From Sphingomonas sp. ERG5 (GTDB lineage Bacteria; Pseudomonadota; Alphaproteobacteria; Sphingomonadales; Sphingomonadaceae): a stretch of 64,000 nucleotides of DNA. The DNA lies in NCBI RefSeq assembly GCF_000803065.1, contig NZ_JSXI01000063.1, positions 211,805-275,804 on the forward strand, given 5' to 3'. Shown one piece after another: positions 24,576 to 33,474 of this stretch; positions within the stretch are counted from its first letter, which is position 1, and the number at the start of each line of letters is the position of its first letter. The position numbers and the translations under genes were made by a program. A model generated the notes under the pieces. The model was not told the DNA's origin. It was given only the letters and a program-made list of their open reading frames with translations, and ran no database searches.

Positions 24576-25946
24576 TTATGGTTTTTCGGTCATGATTCCG
24601 CTGTCGTCGCCGAGTTTTGGGGCGACGAAATTTGAGGACATGAGATCGGTGGTCCCACGGTTGGCGAGCGTCGCGGTCAGCTGGTCGCGGTCGAGCGCAT
24701 TTTCCCAGCGCGCGACGACGATCGTCGCGACGGCATTGCCCATGAAATTGGTCAGGCTGCGGCATTCGCTCATGAAGCGGTCGACGCCGAGGATCAGCGC
24801 CATGCCAGCGACCGGCACCGATGGCACGATCGACAGCGTTGCGGCGAGCGTGATGAAGCCCGCGCCGGTCACGCCGGCCGCGCCCTTGGACGACAGCATC
24901 GCCACGCCGAGCAGCGCCAGTTCCTGCCCCAAGGTCAGGTCGACATTGCACGCCTGCGCGATGAACAGGGCGGCCAGCGTCATATAGATGTTGGTGCCGT
25001 CGAGATTGAACGAATAGCCGGTCGGCACGACCAGCCCGACCACCGCCTTGTCGCAGCCGGCGCGTTCCAGCTTCTCCATCAGACTGGGCAAGGCGGCCTC
25101 GGACGATGACGTACCGAGCACGAGCAGCAGTTCGGCCTTGAGATAGGCGATCAGCTTGAGGATCGAAAAGCCGTGCAGCCGCGCGACCGCGCCGAGCACC
25201 ACCAGCACGAAGAACAGCGACGTCAGATAGAAGGTCGCGACCAGCGCACCGAGATTGACCAGGCTGCCGACGCCATATTTGCCGATGGTGAAGGCGATCG
25301 CGCCGAACGCACCGATCGGCGCGACACGCATCAGCACGGAGACCAGCTTGAACACCACGATCGCGGTGCGCTCGACCAGGTCGAGCACCGGATCCGCCGG
25401 CCGTCCGACCAGCAGCAGCGAAACGCCGAACAGGATCGCGACGAACAGGGTCTGCAGGATCGATCCCTCGGTCAGCGCCGAGACCAGGGTCGTCGGCACG
25501 ATCGCCATCACGAACCCGGTGAAGCTCGTCTCGGCTGCCTGATGGCTGTAATCGGCGACGGCAGCGCTGTGCAGCGTCGCGGGGTCGATATTCATCCCCG
25601 CGCCCGGCTGGACGAGATTGGCCACGATCAGCCCGACGATCAGCGCCAGGGTGGAGAAGAACAGGAAATAGCCGAACGCCTTGCCGGCGATGCGTCCGAC
25701 GGTCGACAGCTCGCGCATTCCGGCAATGCCGCTGACCACGGTCAGGAAGATCACCGGCGCGATGACCATCTTGACCAGCTTGATGAAGAAATCGCCGAGC
25801 GGCTTCAATGCCTCGCCGGTCGCGGGCCAGAAATGGCCGACGACGACACCTGCCGCGATCGCCACCAGCACCTGGACGTACAGGTGCGTGTAGATCGGCT
25901 TGCGGCTGTCGGTGCCGGGCAACGCTGTGGTGGCTGTGACTTTCAT
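24576..25946 (-). CDS. dctA: C4-dicarboxylate:cation symporter DctA
   Basis: This 456-residue inner-membrane protein is of the DAACS family. It imports succinate, fumarate or malate with protons or sodium. Diagnostic pieces are FIKLVKMVIAPVIFLTVVSGIAGM, the serine-rich reentrant loop LVLGTSSSEAALPSLMEKLE, and VVPTGYSFNLDGTNIYMTLAALFIAQA, with the second reentrant loop AMLSSKGAAGVTGAGFITLAATL. ATG 25946 is preceded by AGAGGGG. It is the first gene of an operon with a TonB receptor and an SGNH hydrolase, and it is divergent from dctB-dctD. Confidence 0.93.
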   Translation of the reverse strand: MKVTATTALPGTDSRKPIYTHLYVQVLVAIAAGVVVGHFWPATGEALKPLGDFFIKLVKMVIAPVIFLTVVSGIAGMRELSTVGRIAGKAFGYFLFFSTLALIVGLIVANLVQPGAGMNIDPATLHSAAVADYSHQAAETSFTGFVMAIVPTTLVSALTEGSILQTLFVAILFGVSLLLVGRPADPVLDLVERTAIVVFKLVSVLMRVAPIGAFGAIAFTIGKYGVGSLVNLGALVATFYLTSLFFVLVVLGAVARLHGFSILKLIAYLKAELLLVLGTSSSEAALPSLMEKLERAGCDKAVVGLVVPTGYSFNLDGTNIYMTLAALFIAQACNVDLTLGQELALLGVAMLSSKGAAGVTGAGFITLAATLSIVPSVPVAGMALILGVDRFMSECRSLTNFMGNAVATIVVARWENALDRDQLTATLANRGTTDLMSSNFVAPKLGDDSGIMTEKP

Positions 25947-26062
25947 GGATCCCCTCTTGCGGCGCGGCTTGTGCGCCGGGCCTCTTGTAGCTGGACCCTC
26001 GCCGGCTATCCTAATCGGGCAACCGGGCCATGCCAGCGATCCGACGTATCGGGACAAGCTGT

Positions 26063-26130
26063 TGATAATTATCGATTATCATTCCACCATACGGCAATCG
26101 AGGCCCGGGTTCTGTGCGATAATACGCACA
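26063..26130. promoter_or_regulatory. Two palindromes between dctA and dctB, including a DctD-site-like sequence
   Basis: TGTGCG-ataata-CGCACA at 26113-26130 is a perfect 6-bp inverted repeat. It resembles the TGTGCG...CGCACA upstream activator sites recognised by rhizobial DctD. A second one, TGATAAT-tatcg-ATTATCA, lies at 26063-26081. Both lie in the 216-base divergent promoter. The DctD assignment is from similarity to known sites and position. Confidence 0.5.
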
Positions 26131-26162
26131 GTATTTTTCGACATGTGTGATATGCCGCTCAA

Positions 26163-27938
26163 GTGAATCGCTTCCGTGCTCGCTTGACCCTGGCCCTTGT
26201 TCTGCTGCTCGCCGGCATCGCCGCGCTGGTGCTGGTCAGCGGGCGCTGGGCGCTGGGCGAGGCGGACCGCAGCACCGATGGCGCGGCGCGCCAGACAGCC
26301 AGCGCGCAGGCCGGGCTGCTCGCCAGCGAACTGCAGAAGTTCCGGCTGCTGCCGCTGGTCCTGATCGACTATCCCGATGTCGCAGCAGTGCTCGATGGCG
26401 GCGACGCGGCGGCGCAGTCGCGGCTCAACGGCACGCTCGAATTGCTGGCCGGCCGCACCGATGCCCAGGCGATCTATGTCATCGACGCGCACGGCCGCAC
26501 GCTTGCGTCGAGCAATGCGCGGCTGCCGACCAGTTTTGTCGGGCAGAATTACGCCTTCCGGCCCTATTTCAGGGACGCGATGCGCACCGGCGGATCGGAA
26601 TTGTTCGCGCTCGGCACGGTCAGCGGCCGCCCCGGCCTGTATCTCGCGCGCCGCGTCGACCGGGGCGCGCGCGCGCTTGGCACGGTGGTGGTCAAGGTCG
26701 AATTCGACCGGCTCGAACAGGCCTGGGCGCGCGCCGGCGGCATCAGCTTCGTGACCGATGCGCATGGCGTGATCCTGATCACCAGCCGCGCCGACTGGCG
26801 CTTCCGCACCACCCATGATCTTGACGCCGCGACGCTGGCCGATGCGCGCCGCACCTTGCAGTTCGGCGCGAAACCGCCGATTCCCGCTCCCCTGACACTG
26901 GCTGGACCCTCGGCAACCATTGCGCTGGGCAATCGCGCGGCGCGGTACCGCGTCGCGACAGAAGTCGCCGCGCTGACCGGCGCGCATCTGGTCCGGCTCG
27001 AACCGCTTGAACCGGCGCTTGCCGCGGCCACGACGCGGGCGCGATTATGGGGCGCGGCGATCCTGTTGCTGGTCGGGCTCGCCGCCGGTTTCTTCATTCG
27101 CGCCGCCGATACGCGGCGCTTGCAGAATGAAGCGCGCGCCGCGCTGGAAAAGGAAGTCGCGTACCGCACCGTCGAATTGCGCGACGCCAATGCCCGGCTG
27201 ACGGTCGAATCGCACGAGCGGATCGAGGCCGATCGCCGCTTCCGCGCCGCGCGCGAGGAACTGGCCCAGGCCAACCGTCTCGGCTCGCTCGGTCAGATCA
27301 CTGCCGGCGTCGCGCACGAAATCAACCAGCCGGTCGCCGCGATCCGCACCTTTGCCGAAAACGCCATGCGTTTCCTCGATCGCGGCGCCTCCGACACCGC
27401 ACGCGGCAATCTCGACCAGATCGTCGGCCTCACCGCGCGCATCGGCACGATCACCGCCGAACTCCGCTCCTTCGCGCGGCGGCGCACACCGACGACCGGT
27501 GCGGTGCCGATCGGATCAGTGATTGACGGCGCCTTGCTGCTGATCGGCGAACGCGCGCGCGGCGTGATCACTGTCGATTTGCCCGTTCCCTTACGCGAAA
27601 CTGCCGTGGTCGGTGACCGGGTGCGGCTCGAACAGGTGCTGATCAATTTGCTGCAGAACGCGCTCGACGCGGTCGAGGGCCAGGCGGCGCGCCAGGTCGC
27701 GATCCGCGTCAGCGGCGATGAGATGGTCCAGGTGGCGGTCGCCGACACGGGCGCCGGCGTGGATCCGGCGATCGCCGATGCGCTGTTCACCCCCTTCACC
27801 TCGGCCAAGCCCGAGGGACTGGGTCTCGGCCTCGCCATCGCCCGCGATATCGCGCGTGAGTTCGGCGGTGATGTCGCGCTTGCGCCCTCGCCTTCGTCCG
27901 GCGGCGCCATTTTCCTGTTCACCCTGAGGCGCGCCTGA
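26163..27938 (+). CDS. dctB: C4-dicarboxylate sensor histidine kinase DctB
   Basis: This 591-residue kinase has an N-terminal membrane helix (residues about 8-28) and a periplasmic double-Cache-like sensor (30-285, with YVIDAHGRTLASSNARLP and NYAFRPYFRDA). A second helix follows (LWGAAILLLVGLAAGFFI), then a coiled linker. The H-box is GVAHEINQPVAAIRTF with His385. The ATPase region has NLLQNALDAVEG and LGLGLAIARDIAREFGGD. It would sense periplasmic C4-dicarboxylates and phosphorylate DctD. The start is GTG 26163. The stop overlaps the dctD start (TGATG), so the two are coupled. Confidence 0.92.
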   Translation: MNRFRARLTLALVLLLAGIAALVLVSGRWALGEADRSTDGAARQTASAQAGLLASELQKFRLLPLVLIDYPDVAAVLDGGDAAAQSRLNGTLELLAGRTDAQAIYVIDAHGRTLASSNARLPTSFVGQNYAFRPYFRDAMRTGGSELFALGTVSGRPGLYLARRVDRGARALGTVVVKVEFDRLEQAWARAGGISFVTDAHGVILITSRADWRFRTTHDLDAATLADARRTLQFGAKPPIPAPLTLAGPSATIALGNRAARYRVATEVAALTGAHLVRLEPLEPALAAATTRARLWGAAILLLVGLAAGFFIRAADTRRLQNEARAALEKEVAYRTVELRDANARLTVESHERIEADRRFRAAREELAQANRLGSLGQITAGVAHEINQPVAAIRTFAENAMRFLDRGASDTARGNLDQIVGLTARIGTITAELRSFARRRTPTTGAVPIGSVIDGALLLIGERARGVITVDLPVPLRETAVVGDRVRLEQVLINLLQNALDAVEGQAARQVAIRVSGDEMVQVAVADTGAGVDPAIADALFTPFTSAKPEGLGLGLAIARDIAREFGGDVALAPSPSSGGAIFLFTLRRA

Positions 27939-29278
27939 TGTTCGACACCAGCACTTCGGTCATCTTCGTCGAGGATGACGACCAGCTCCGTCTCGCCACG
28001 GTGCAGGCGCTCGACCTGGCCGGGTTCGACGTACGGCCTTTTGCAAACGCGCCCGATGCGCTGGCCGCGATCACCAAGGAATTCGCCGGTGTCGTCGTGT
28101 CGGATATCCGCATGCCGAGGATGGACGGGCTGCAACTGCTCGATCATGTCCGGGCGCTCGACGCCGACATCCCGGTGATCCTGGTCACCGGGCATGGCGA
28201 TGTGACCATGGCGGTATCGGCGCTGCACAATGGCGCGTTCGATTTCCTGATCAAACCGTTCGCCGCCGATCATTTGACCGCCAGCGTCACCCGGGCACTC
28301 GAGCGGCGCCAATTGGTGATCGACAATCGCCGGCTGCGCGCCGCGGCGGCGGAGAGCGACAGCGACGGTCCGTTGATCGGCGAGAGCGCGCCGATGGTCA
28401 GCTTGCGCGCGACGATCCGCCAGCTCGCCCAGGCCGATGTCGATGTGCTGGTCGAAGGCGAAACCGGCACCGGCAAGGAACTGGTCGCGCTGATGCTGCA
28501 CCGGCTTGGTCCACGGCGCGGACGGCCCTTCGTCGCGGTCGATTGCGCCGCGCTGCCCGAGGCACTGGCCGAGACCGAATTGTTCGGCCATGCCGCCGAC
28601 AGTGTCGCGCACACGCGGCTACCGCGCGCCGGCCGCATCGCCGCATCGAATGGCGGCACGCTGTTGCTTGACGAAATCGACAGCATGTCGCCGGCAATCC
28701 AGGCCAAGCTGCTGCGCGTGCTTGAGGAACGCGAGGTCCTGCCGGTCGGTGCTGATCGTCCCCAGCCGGTCGACCTGCGCGTCGTCGCGACGAGCAAGCG
28801 CAACCTGGCCGAGGCAGTGGCGGACGGCGCTTTCCGCGCCGATCTATTCTATCGTCTCAACGTCCTGCGCTTGCGCGTGCCGCCGCTCCGCGAGCGCGCC
28901 GGCGATGTCCTCGCGCTGTTCGCGACATTCGTCGAGGAATTCCGCCAGCGCCTCGATGCCGCCGATGTCGTGCTCGACGATGCGCTGCGGCGCAAATTGC
29001 AAAGCCATGACTGGCCCGGCAATGTCCGAGAGCTGCGCAACTTCGCGCTGGAAACGGTGCTCGGACTGAAAGCGCCGGACGATGCCGTGCCGCTTCAGCC
29101 CGGCGCCGACCTGCCCACCCGCGTCACTCAGTTCGAAGCCAAGGCGATCGAGGATGCGCTGCGTGCCAGCGGCGGCAGCGTGGCCCGGGCGCTGACCCTC
29201 CTCGGCATTCCACGCAAGACCTTCTACGACAAGATCACCCGCCACGGCATCGATCTCGCCGCGTTCCGGGGCACCTAA
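27938..29278 (+). CDS. dctD: DctD-like AAA+ response regulator lacking the GAFTGA loop
   Basis: This 446-residue protein has a receiver domain (acidic pocket Glu12-Asp15, phospho-acceptor Asp56, Lys106), a sigma54-activator-type AAA+ domain and a C-terminal Fis-like HTH (LRASGGSVARALTLLGIPRKTFYDK). Walker A is GETGTGK at 174-180 and Walker B LLLDEID at 242-248. The L1 loop that should read GAFTGA after LFGH is replaced: residues 215-226 are LFGHAADSVAHT. GAFTGA is the contact with sigma54 in this family, so this regulator may act without sigma54. It is cotranscribed with dctB. Confidence 0.9.
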   Translation: MFDTSTSVIFVEDDDQLRLATVQALDLAGFDVRPFANAPDALAAITKEFAGVVVSDIRMPRMDGLQLLDHVRALDADIPVILVTGHGDVTMAVSALHNGAFDFLIKPFAADHLTASVTRALERRQLVIDNRRLRAAAAESDSDGPLIGESAPMVSLRATIRQLAQADVDVLVEGETGTGKELVALMLHRLGPRRGRPFVAVDCAALPEALAETELFGHAADSVAHTRLPRAGRIAASNGGTLLLDEIDSMSPAIQAKLLRVLEEREVLPVGADRPQPVDLRVVATSKRNLAEAVADGAFRADLFYRLNVLRLRVPPLRERAGDVLALFATFVEEFRQRLDAADVVLDDALRRKLQSHDWPGNVRELRNFALETVLGLKAPDDAVPLQPGADLPTRVTQFEAKAIEDALRASGGSVARALTLLGIPRKTFYDKITRHGIDLAAFRGT

Positions 29279-29688
29279 GCTTCCGCGTTCCAGTCCATCA
29301 CTTCGGTCGCGCCAATCCACAACGAACGCGACCCGCGCGCGTCGCGCTCGACGCGCAGGCGCAACCCCCAGCCGCGGATCGTGTCGATCGGATCACTCGC
29401 GCCCAGCGCGGCGAATTTGCGCCGGATGCGGAACACCAGCACTTCGCACGTGTCGCCGCCCGCGCCATGGTCGACCAGCACCTGGCGAATGTCCGCCCAA
29501 CGCGCGCGTTCGCGCTTGATCAGATGCGCGACGATCACCGCCTCCATCGGCGAGAGCGGCACGCGCCGCCCGTTCCAGCAAATCTCGATCGGGTCGAACG
29601 TCGCGGTCAGCGCGCCGCGCTTGATCAGCGGACGGCGGCTTTCCTCGGCGGCTGATGGCGATGACGGCATACGCACTTCCTCACTCAT
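29275..29688 (-). CDS. OmpR/PhoB-type winged-helix DNA-binding protein without receiver
   Basis: This 137-residue protein consists almost entirely of a winged-helix domain of the Trans_reg_C type. It has VPLSPMEAVIVAHLIKRERARWADI, then CEVLVFRIRRKFAALG as the recognition-helix region and IDTIRGWGLRLRVE as the wing. No receiver domain or membrane segment is present, so any signal input must come from another protein. It is convergent with dctD and overlaps its stop by four bases. The upstream gap contains the palindrome TGACTAC-gcat-GTAGTCA at 29806-29823, a possible autoregulatory site. Confidence 0.78.
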   Translation of the reverse strand: MSEEVRMPSSPSAAEESRRPLIKRGALTATFDPIEICWNGRRVPLSPMEAVIVAHLIKRERARWADIRQVLVDHGAGGDTCEVLVFRIRRKFAALGASDPIDTIRGWGLRLRVERDARGSRSLWIGATEVMDWNAEA

Positions 29689-29805
29689 GGATTGGAAATC
29701 GGAATGGCGCTGCGTCCGGACTCACGTCCGCGACCCGGTATTCCGCACCGCATATCCGTTTTGCCATTCGAATCGCTTCCGTACTGACTACGCCCGTAAT
29801 CATCA

Positions 29806-29823
29806 TGACTACGCATGTAGTCA
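29806..29823. promoter_or_regulatory. Inverted repeat TGACTAC-N4-GTAGTCA
   Basis: Perfect 7-bp arms lie 118-135 bases upstream of the winged-helix gene, with an extra direct copy of tgactacg starting at 29785. It is a plausible operator of that regulator; this is inferred only from position and symmetry. Confidence 0.35.
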
Positions 29824-29880
29824 ATTGCCTGAATGCTCAATGAATGCAGCCCGACCCTTTGGCCGCACGTGTCGGCGGAG

Positions 29881-29925
29881 CGGAAGGCGGCGGGGCGGAA
29901 AGCGGCGGGGCGGAAAGCGGCGGGG
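29881..29925. repeat. Three 15-bp tandem repeats in a gene-poor interval
   Basis: The unit cggaaagcggcgggg is repeated at 29881 (one mismatch), 29896 and 29911, preceded by a partial copy. It lies in the 29689-30122 interval, which holds no confident gene. Read on the minus strand it encodes a Pro/Ala/Ser repeat in a possible 67-residue ORF (29837-30040), which I do not accept as a gene. Confidence 0.8.
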
Positions 29926-30122
29926 CTTGTCCAATGGCCGGCACGGGATGCGATGCGGTCCATGCCGTGATAGTAATCGTGCACGCTTGCGCCCCGATCC
30001 GCGACGTCGCGAACAGCATCGAGACGCAGGTGAACGGCATAAAAGGTTCCAATGGCACGCTGGGGCCGACCAACGTCACGCACGCCCGTTTTCCCTGAAC
30101 CGGCCGCTCGCTACGATGGACT

Positions 30123-31220
30123 ATGGACATGATGACTGACGCCTTTGTCGCGGAGACGGAAAGCACCCGGCTGGTGCGCCGCACCACGACATGGTTCATC
30201 CTGCTTTTCTGGTTCGCCCAGGTCACCATGCTGACCATCCTGCGCCATCTCAATCTGGGCGAAGAGGAGAAGCTGGCCTTTCTGTTGCCCCGGCTGTGCG
30301 TGACGCTGATCGGCGTCGGCATTTCCTTCGTCATCGCCGATCGGCTGCGGCGGCTGGCAGGGCGGTCGATGCGGGTGAAGATCGGTACCGCGGCGCTGCT
30401 GGCGCTGATCGGGTGCCTGATCCATGGCGGCGCCAATATCGCGCTGTTCCGGCTGCTGGTCGAAGGATCCTATAGCGAGACCTTCGATGCCGGCATGTTC
30501 CTTGGCGCGCTGCTGCAATGGTTCTGGGCTTATGCCGCGCTCTGCGCGCTGTTGCTCGCCATCACCTCCAGCCTCGAACTGGCCGACCGCGAACGCCGCA
30601 TCGCGCATTTGCAACGCGTCGCACACACCGCGCAGTTGCGCGCGCTGCGCTATCAACTCAATCCGCACTTCATGTTCAACACGCTCAATTCGATCGCCTC
30701 GCTGATCTCCCGGCGTGACGCGGAGACGGCCGAGCTGATGGTCGAGAATCTCGCCGATTTCCTGCGCGCGGGCCTGTCGCTCGACCCGCAGGAGGATATC
30801 CCGCTGGCGCGCGAGATCGAGCTGCAATCGCTTTACCTCGCGATTGAGACGCTGCGCTTCCCCGACCGGCTCAAGGTCGAGATCGATATGTCCCCCGACA
30901 CGGCGGGCGCACTGGTGCCCGGCCTGATCACTCAGCCGCTGGTCGAGAATGTCGTGCGCCATGCCGTCGCATTGAGCGTCGAACCGGTCAGGCTGCACAT
31001 CGTGGCGCGGCGGGCGGGCAACCGCCTGCACATCAGCGTGCATAACAGCGCGGCGAAAGGCGGCACCGCCTCGGCCAGCAAGGGTACCGGGGTCGGCCTG
31101 GCCAATGTTACCGACCGGCTGCGCGCGCAGTTCGACACCGATTGTGCTATCAGCAGCGGACGGGATGAGGATGGGGGATTTCTGGTCATGATCGACATTC
31201 CCTTTTCGACCGCAGGGTGA
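30123..31220 (+). CDS. LytS/YehU-type sensor histidine kinase
   Basis: This 365-residue protein has about four membrane helices in its N-terminal half (first at 24-40) and a His_kinase domain of the LytS type. The phospho-acceptor motif RYQLNPHFMFNTLNSIASLI puts His182 in the H-box. The ATPase motifs are LVENVVRHAV and GTGVGLANVTDRL. It lacks a recognisable periplasmic sensing domain, so the membrane bundle probably senses the signal. It overlaps the next gene, a LytTR response regulator, by a GTGA junction, and the two form a two-component pair. Confidence 0.9.
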   Translation: MDMMTDAFVAETESTRLVRRTTTWFILLFWFAQVTMLTILRHLNLGEEEKLAFLLPRLCVTLIGVGISFVIADRLRRLAGRSMRVKIGTAALLALIGCLIHGGANIALFRLLVEGSYSETFDAGMFLGALLQWFWAYAALCALLLAITSSLELADRERRIAHLQRVAHTAQLRALRYQLNPHFMFNTLNSIASLISRRDAETAELMVENLADFLRAGLSLDPQEDIPLAREIELQSLYLAIETLRFPDRLKVEIDMSPDTAGALVPGLITQPLVENVVRHAVALSVEPVRLHIVARRAGNRLHISVHNSAAKGGTASASKGTGVGLANVTDRLRAQFDTDCAISSGRDEDGGFLVMIDIPFSTAG

Positions 31221-32020
31221 CGCCGGTCATTCGCCTGTTGCTGTGCGATGACGAACTGCTGGCGGTCCAGCGGTTGCAGGACCTGCTCGAACGGATTGAC
31301 GGGGTGGAGATCATCGGTACCGCCGCCAGCGGCACGGCGGCGCTGGCCGATATCGCGGCGCTCGCGCCCGATGCCGTGCTGCTCGATATCGAAATGCCCG
31401 CGCTTGACGGGTTCGATGTGGTCGAGGAGCTCGCGCGGACGGGGGAAGCCGCGCCGCTGATCGTGTTCGTCACGGCTTACCCGCATTTCGCCGCCTCGGC
31501 ATTCGAAACCGGTGCGACCGATTTCCTGACCAAGCCGATCCGGCTCGGCCGGTTGCAGACCGCGATCGACCGCATCCGCCGCTCGATCGAAGACCGCAGT
31601 GCGCAGTCCCGGCTCCAGGATCTTGCCGGACAGCTCGACGCCTTGCGCCGCGAACGCGCCGGGGACCTCACCGAACCGCGTCACCTCTGGGTACAGCGTC
31701 GCGGGGAGACGGTGCGGGTCGACCTCGACCGGGTCGACTGGGTCGCAGCGGAGGGTGAATATGTCCGCCTCTATCTCGGCGACGCCAATTACCTTCATCG
31801 GGAATCGCTGACGGCGATCCTCGAACAGCTCGATGCGCAACGCTTCACGCGCATCCACCGATCGTGCATCGTCAATCGCGACCGCATCGCCTCGGTTCGC
31901 CGCTTGCCGACGGGCAGTTACCAGCTCACCACCGATACCGGAAACCGCTTGCCGGTCGGGCGCAGCTATCGCCGGGCCGTGCGCGAAATGATCGCGAACG
32001 GCAGGATCATATCATGCTGA
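31217..32020 (+). CDS. LytTR-family response regulator
   Basis: This 267-residue protein has a receiver domain (CDDE at 10-13, phospho-acceptor Asp57 in VLLDIEMP, Lys near 106 in FLTKPI), a linker helix and a C-terminal LytTR DNA-binding domain. The latter has VDWVAAEGEYVRLYL and the conserved FTRIHRSCIVN. LytTR proteins bind imperfect direct repeats upstream of targets. Start GTG 31217 overlaps the kinase stop. Targets are unknown, though the downstream propeller gene is on the same strand. Confidence 0.9.
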   Translation: MTPVIRLLLCDDELLAVQRLQDLLERIDGVEIIGTAASGTAALADIAALAPDAVLLDIEMPALDGFDVVEELARTGEAAPLIVFVTAYPHFAASAFETGATDFLTKPIRLGRLQTAIDRIRRSIEDRSAQSRLQDLAGQLDALRRERAGDLTEPRHLWVQRRGETVRVDLDRVDWVAAEGEYVRLYLGDANYLHRESLTAILEQLDAQRFTRIHRSCIVNRDRIASVRRLPTGSYQLTTDTGNRLPVGRSYRRAVREMIANGRIISC

Positions 32021-32077
32021 ACCGGCGGGACGATTGAGCCCGGCGGTGCCGCATCACGACGGTCGCCCGATGGCGGA

Positions 32078-33355
32078 ATGGTCGTGACGCTCGCGCTCGT
32101 TCCGCGCCGCAAGCCTGTCTGGCTAGCGGTCGTTTTGCTCCCCCTGTTCGCTGCGAACGATGCGCCAGTCGGCGACTTCTTCGGTGTCCGCGCGCTCTGG
32201 CAATCGGCCCGCGACATCGCCGCGACGCGGGCCGCCGATCGTGCCGCGGCGTTCGACCGGGCGATCCTGGCATCGCCCGGCAATAATGGCCTGCTCCTGT
32301 CCGCGATCGGCGCGGCGTTGCACGCGCATGACCGGGCCCGGCTGCGCACCCTGCTCGCGCGCTTCGTCGCGCAGGGCGGCACGCTCTCCGCCAAGGGGAC
32401 GACAGCGATCACGGACGAACTCGGCGCATTGGCCGGCGATCCGCTGGTCGCCGCGCTTGCCGCCAACGACACGCCGGTCGCGCGCGGCAGCGTTGCGGCG
32501 AGACTGCCGGCGACGATCCGGCTGGTCGAAGGGATCGCTCATGATCCTCGCGCTCACGCGACCTATGTGTCGAGCGTCGTCGGCCGCGCGATTTACCGTA
32601 TCGACGGCGCCGGGCGAGCGCGGCAATTCCGGCGGGTTCCCGCCGGTCTCGGCGCGCCGATGGCCTTGGCGATCGATCCGCCGCGCAAGCTGCTCTGGGC
32701 GGCGCTCGATCCCGGAGCGCCCGGCGCATCGGGCAAGGGCGGGGTACTGAAACTGTCGCTCGACGGGCCCGGTCGGCAGCTGATTCCGGGACCGACCGGC
32801 GACGCCATCAGCCTTGGCGACATTGCACCTGGGCCGGACGGCGGCATCTTCGCCGCCGACAGCCGCGGCGGCGGCGTCTATCGCTGCCGGCCCGGCTGCA
32901 CCCGGCTCGAAGTCGTGCTCGCGCCGGGCGTGCTGCGCAGTCCGCAAGGCATGGTCGCATCGGCCGACGGACGGCGACTCTATGTCGCCGATTATGCCTA
33001 TGGCCTGGCGGTGGTCGACCTCGCGACCGGGACAGCGCGACCCGTGCGCACCGCGCCGGGCGTGGCGCTCGACGGCCTGGACGGCCTCACCGCCTGGGGT
33101 GGCCGGATCGTCGCGGTGCAGAATGGCTGGCGCCCCGCCCGGCTGATCGCGATCACCCTCGACCCCGCCGGGACCCGCGCGGTCGCGGCAGGACTCCTCG
33201 CCCGCGCCGGCCCGTTGCGCGATCCGACTCAGGTGACCATCGCCCATGGCGCCATGCTGGTCGTCGCCAATGCGCAATGGGATTTGTACGAGGATTCGAA
33301 GACACCCGCCACCGTACGGCAGGCACCGACCGAGCTGCTGCGCATTCCGCTCTGA
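32078..33355 (+). CDS. Exported or membrane-anchored beta-propeller protein
   Basis: This 425-residue protein has an N-terminal hydrophobic segment (residues 13-26, after PRRKP), a helical region (40-145), and a beta-propeller of the NHL/SMP-30 kind. Repeats include ATYVSSVVGRAIYRIDGAG, GGIFAADSRGGGVYRC and RRLYVADYAYGLAVVDLATG. The order of features suggests a periplasmic lactonase-like or binding protein, but catalytic metal ligands are not evident. It starts 57 bases after the LytTR gene and may be its regulon member. Confidence 0.7.
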   Translation: MVVTLALVPRRKPVWLAVVLLPLFAANDAPVGDFFGVRALWQSARDIAATRAADRAAAFDRAILASPGNNGLLLSAIGAALHAHDRARLRTLLARFVAQGGTLSAKGTTAITDELGALAGDPLVAALAANDTPVARGSVAARLPATIRLVEGIAHDPRAHATYVSSVVGRAIYRIDGAGRARQFRRVPAGLGAPMALAIDPPRKLLWAALDPGAPGASGKGGVLKLSLDGPGRQLIPGPTGDAISLGDIAPGPDGGIFAADSRGGGVYRCRPGCTRLEVVLAPGVLRSPQGMVASADGRRLYVADYAYGLAVVDLATGTARPVRTAPGVALDGLDGLTAWGGRIVAVQNGWRPARLIAITLDPAGTRAVAAGLLARAGPLRDPTQVTIAHGAMLVVANAQWDLYEDSKTPATVRQAPTELLRIPL

Positions 33356-33474
33356 CGGACGGAGCAGATGCTCTCTTGCCCGCCGATGGGGCGAATGCCG
33401 AAATCGGTCGATTTCGGCAACGTCCCCGCGTCAGGCAACGCCCATCTCACCTTGGCGCCGCGCCTCTGTTCAGC

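Noticed and set aside
26019..26035. Possible sigma54 promoter for dctA (TGGCAT...TTGC on the minus strand)
   Set aside because: The two boxes are about two bases too far apart for a -24/-12 promoter, so I do not call it.
29837..30040. 67-codon minus-strand ORF with a signal-like N-terminus and Pro/Ala/Ser repeats
   Set aside because: The repeats come from the 15-bp tandem array, the ribosome site is weak, and other frames are equally open. An 84-codon plus-strand frame (29844-30098) was rejected for the same reason.
32123..33277. Minus-strand open frame of about 384 codons opposite the propeller gene
   Set aside because: Antisense of a gene with recognisable propeller repeats, and no domain in the translation.
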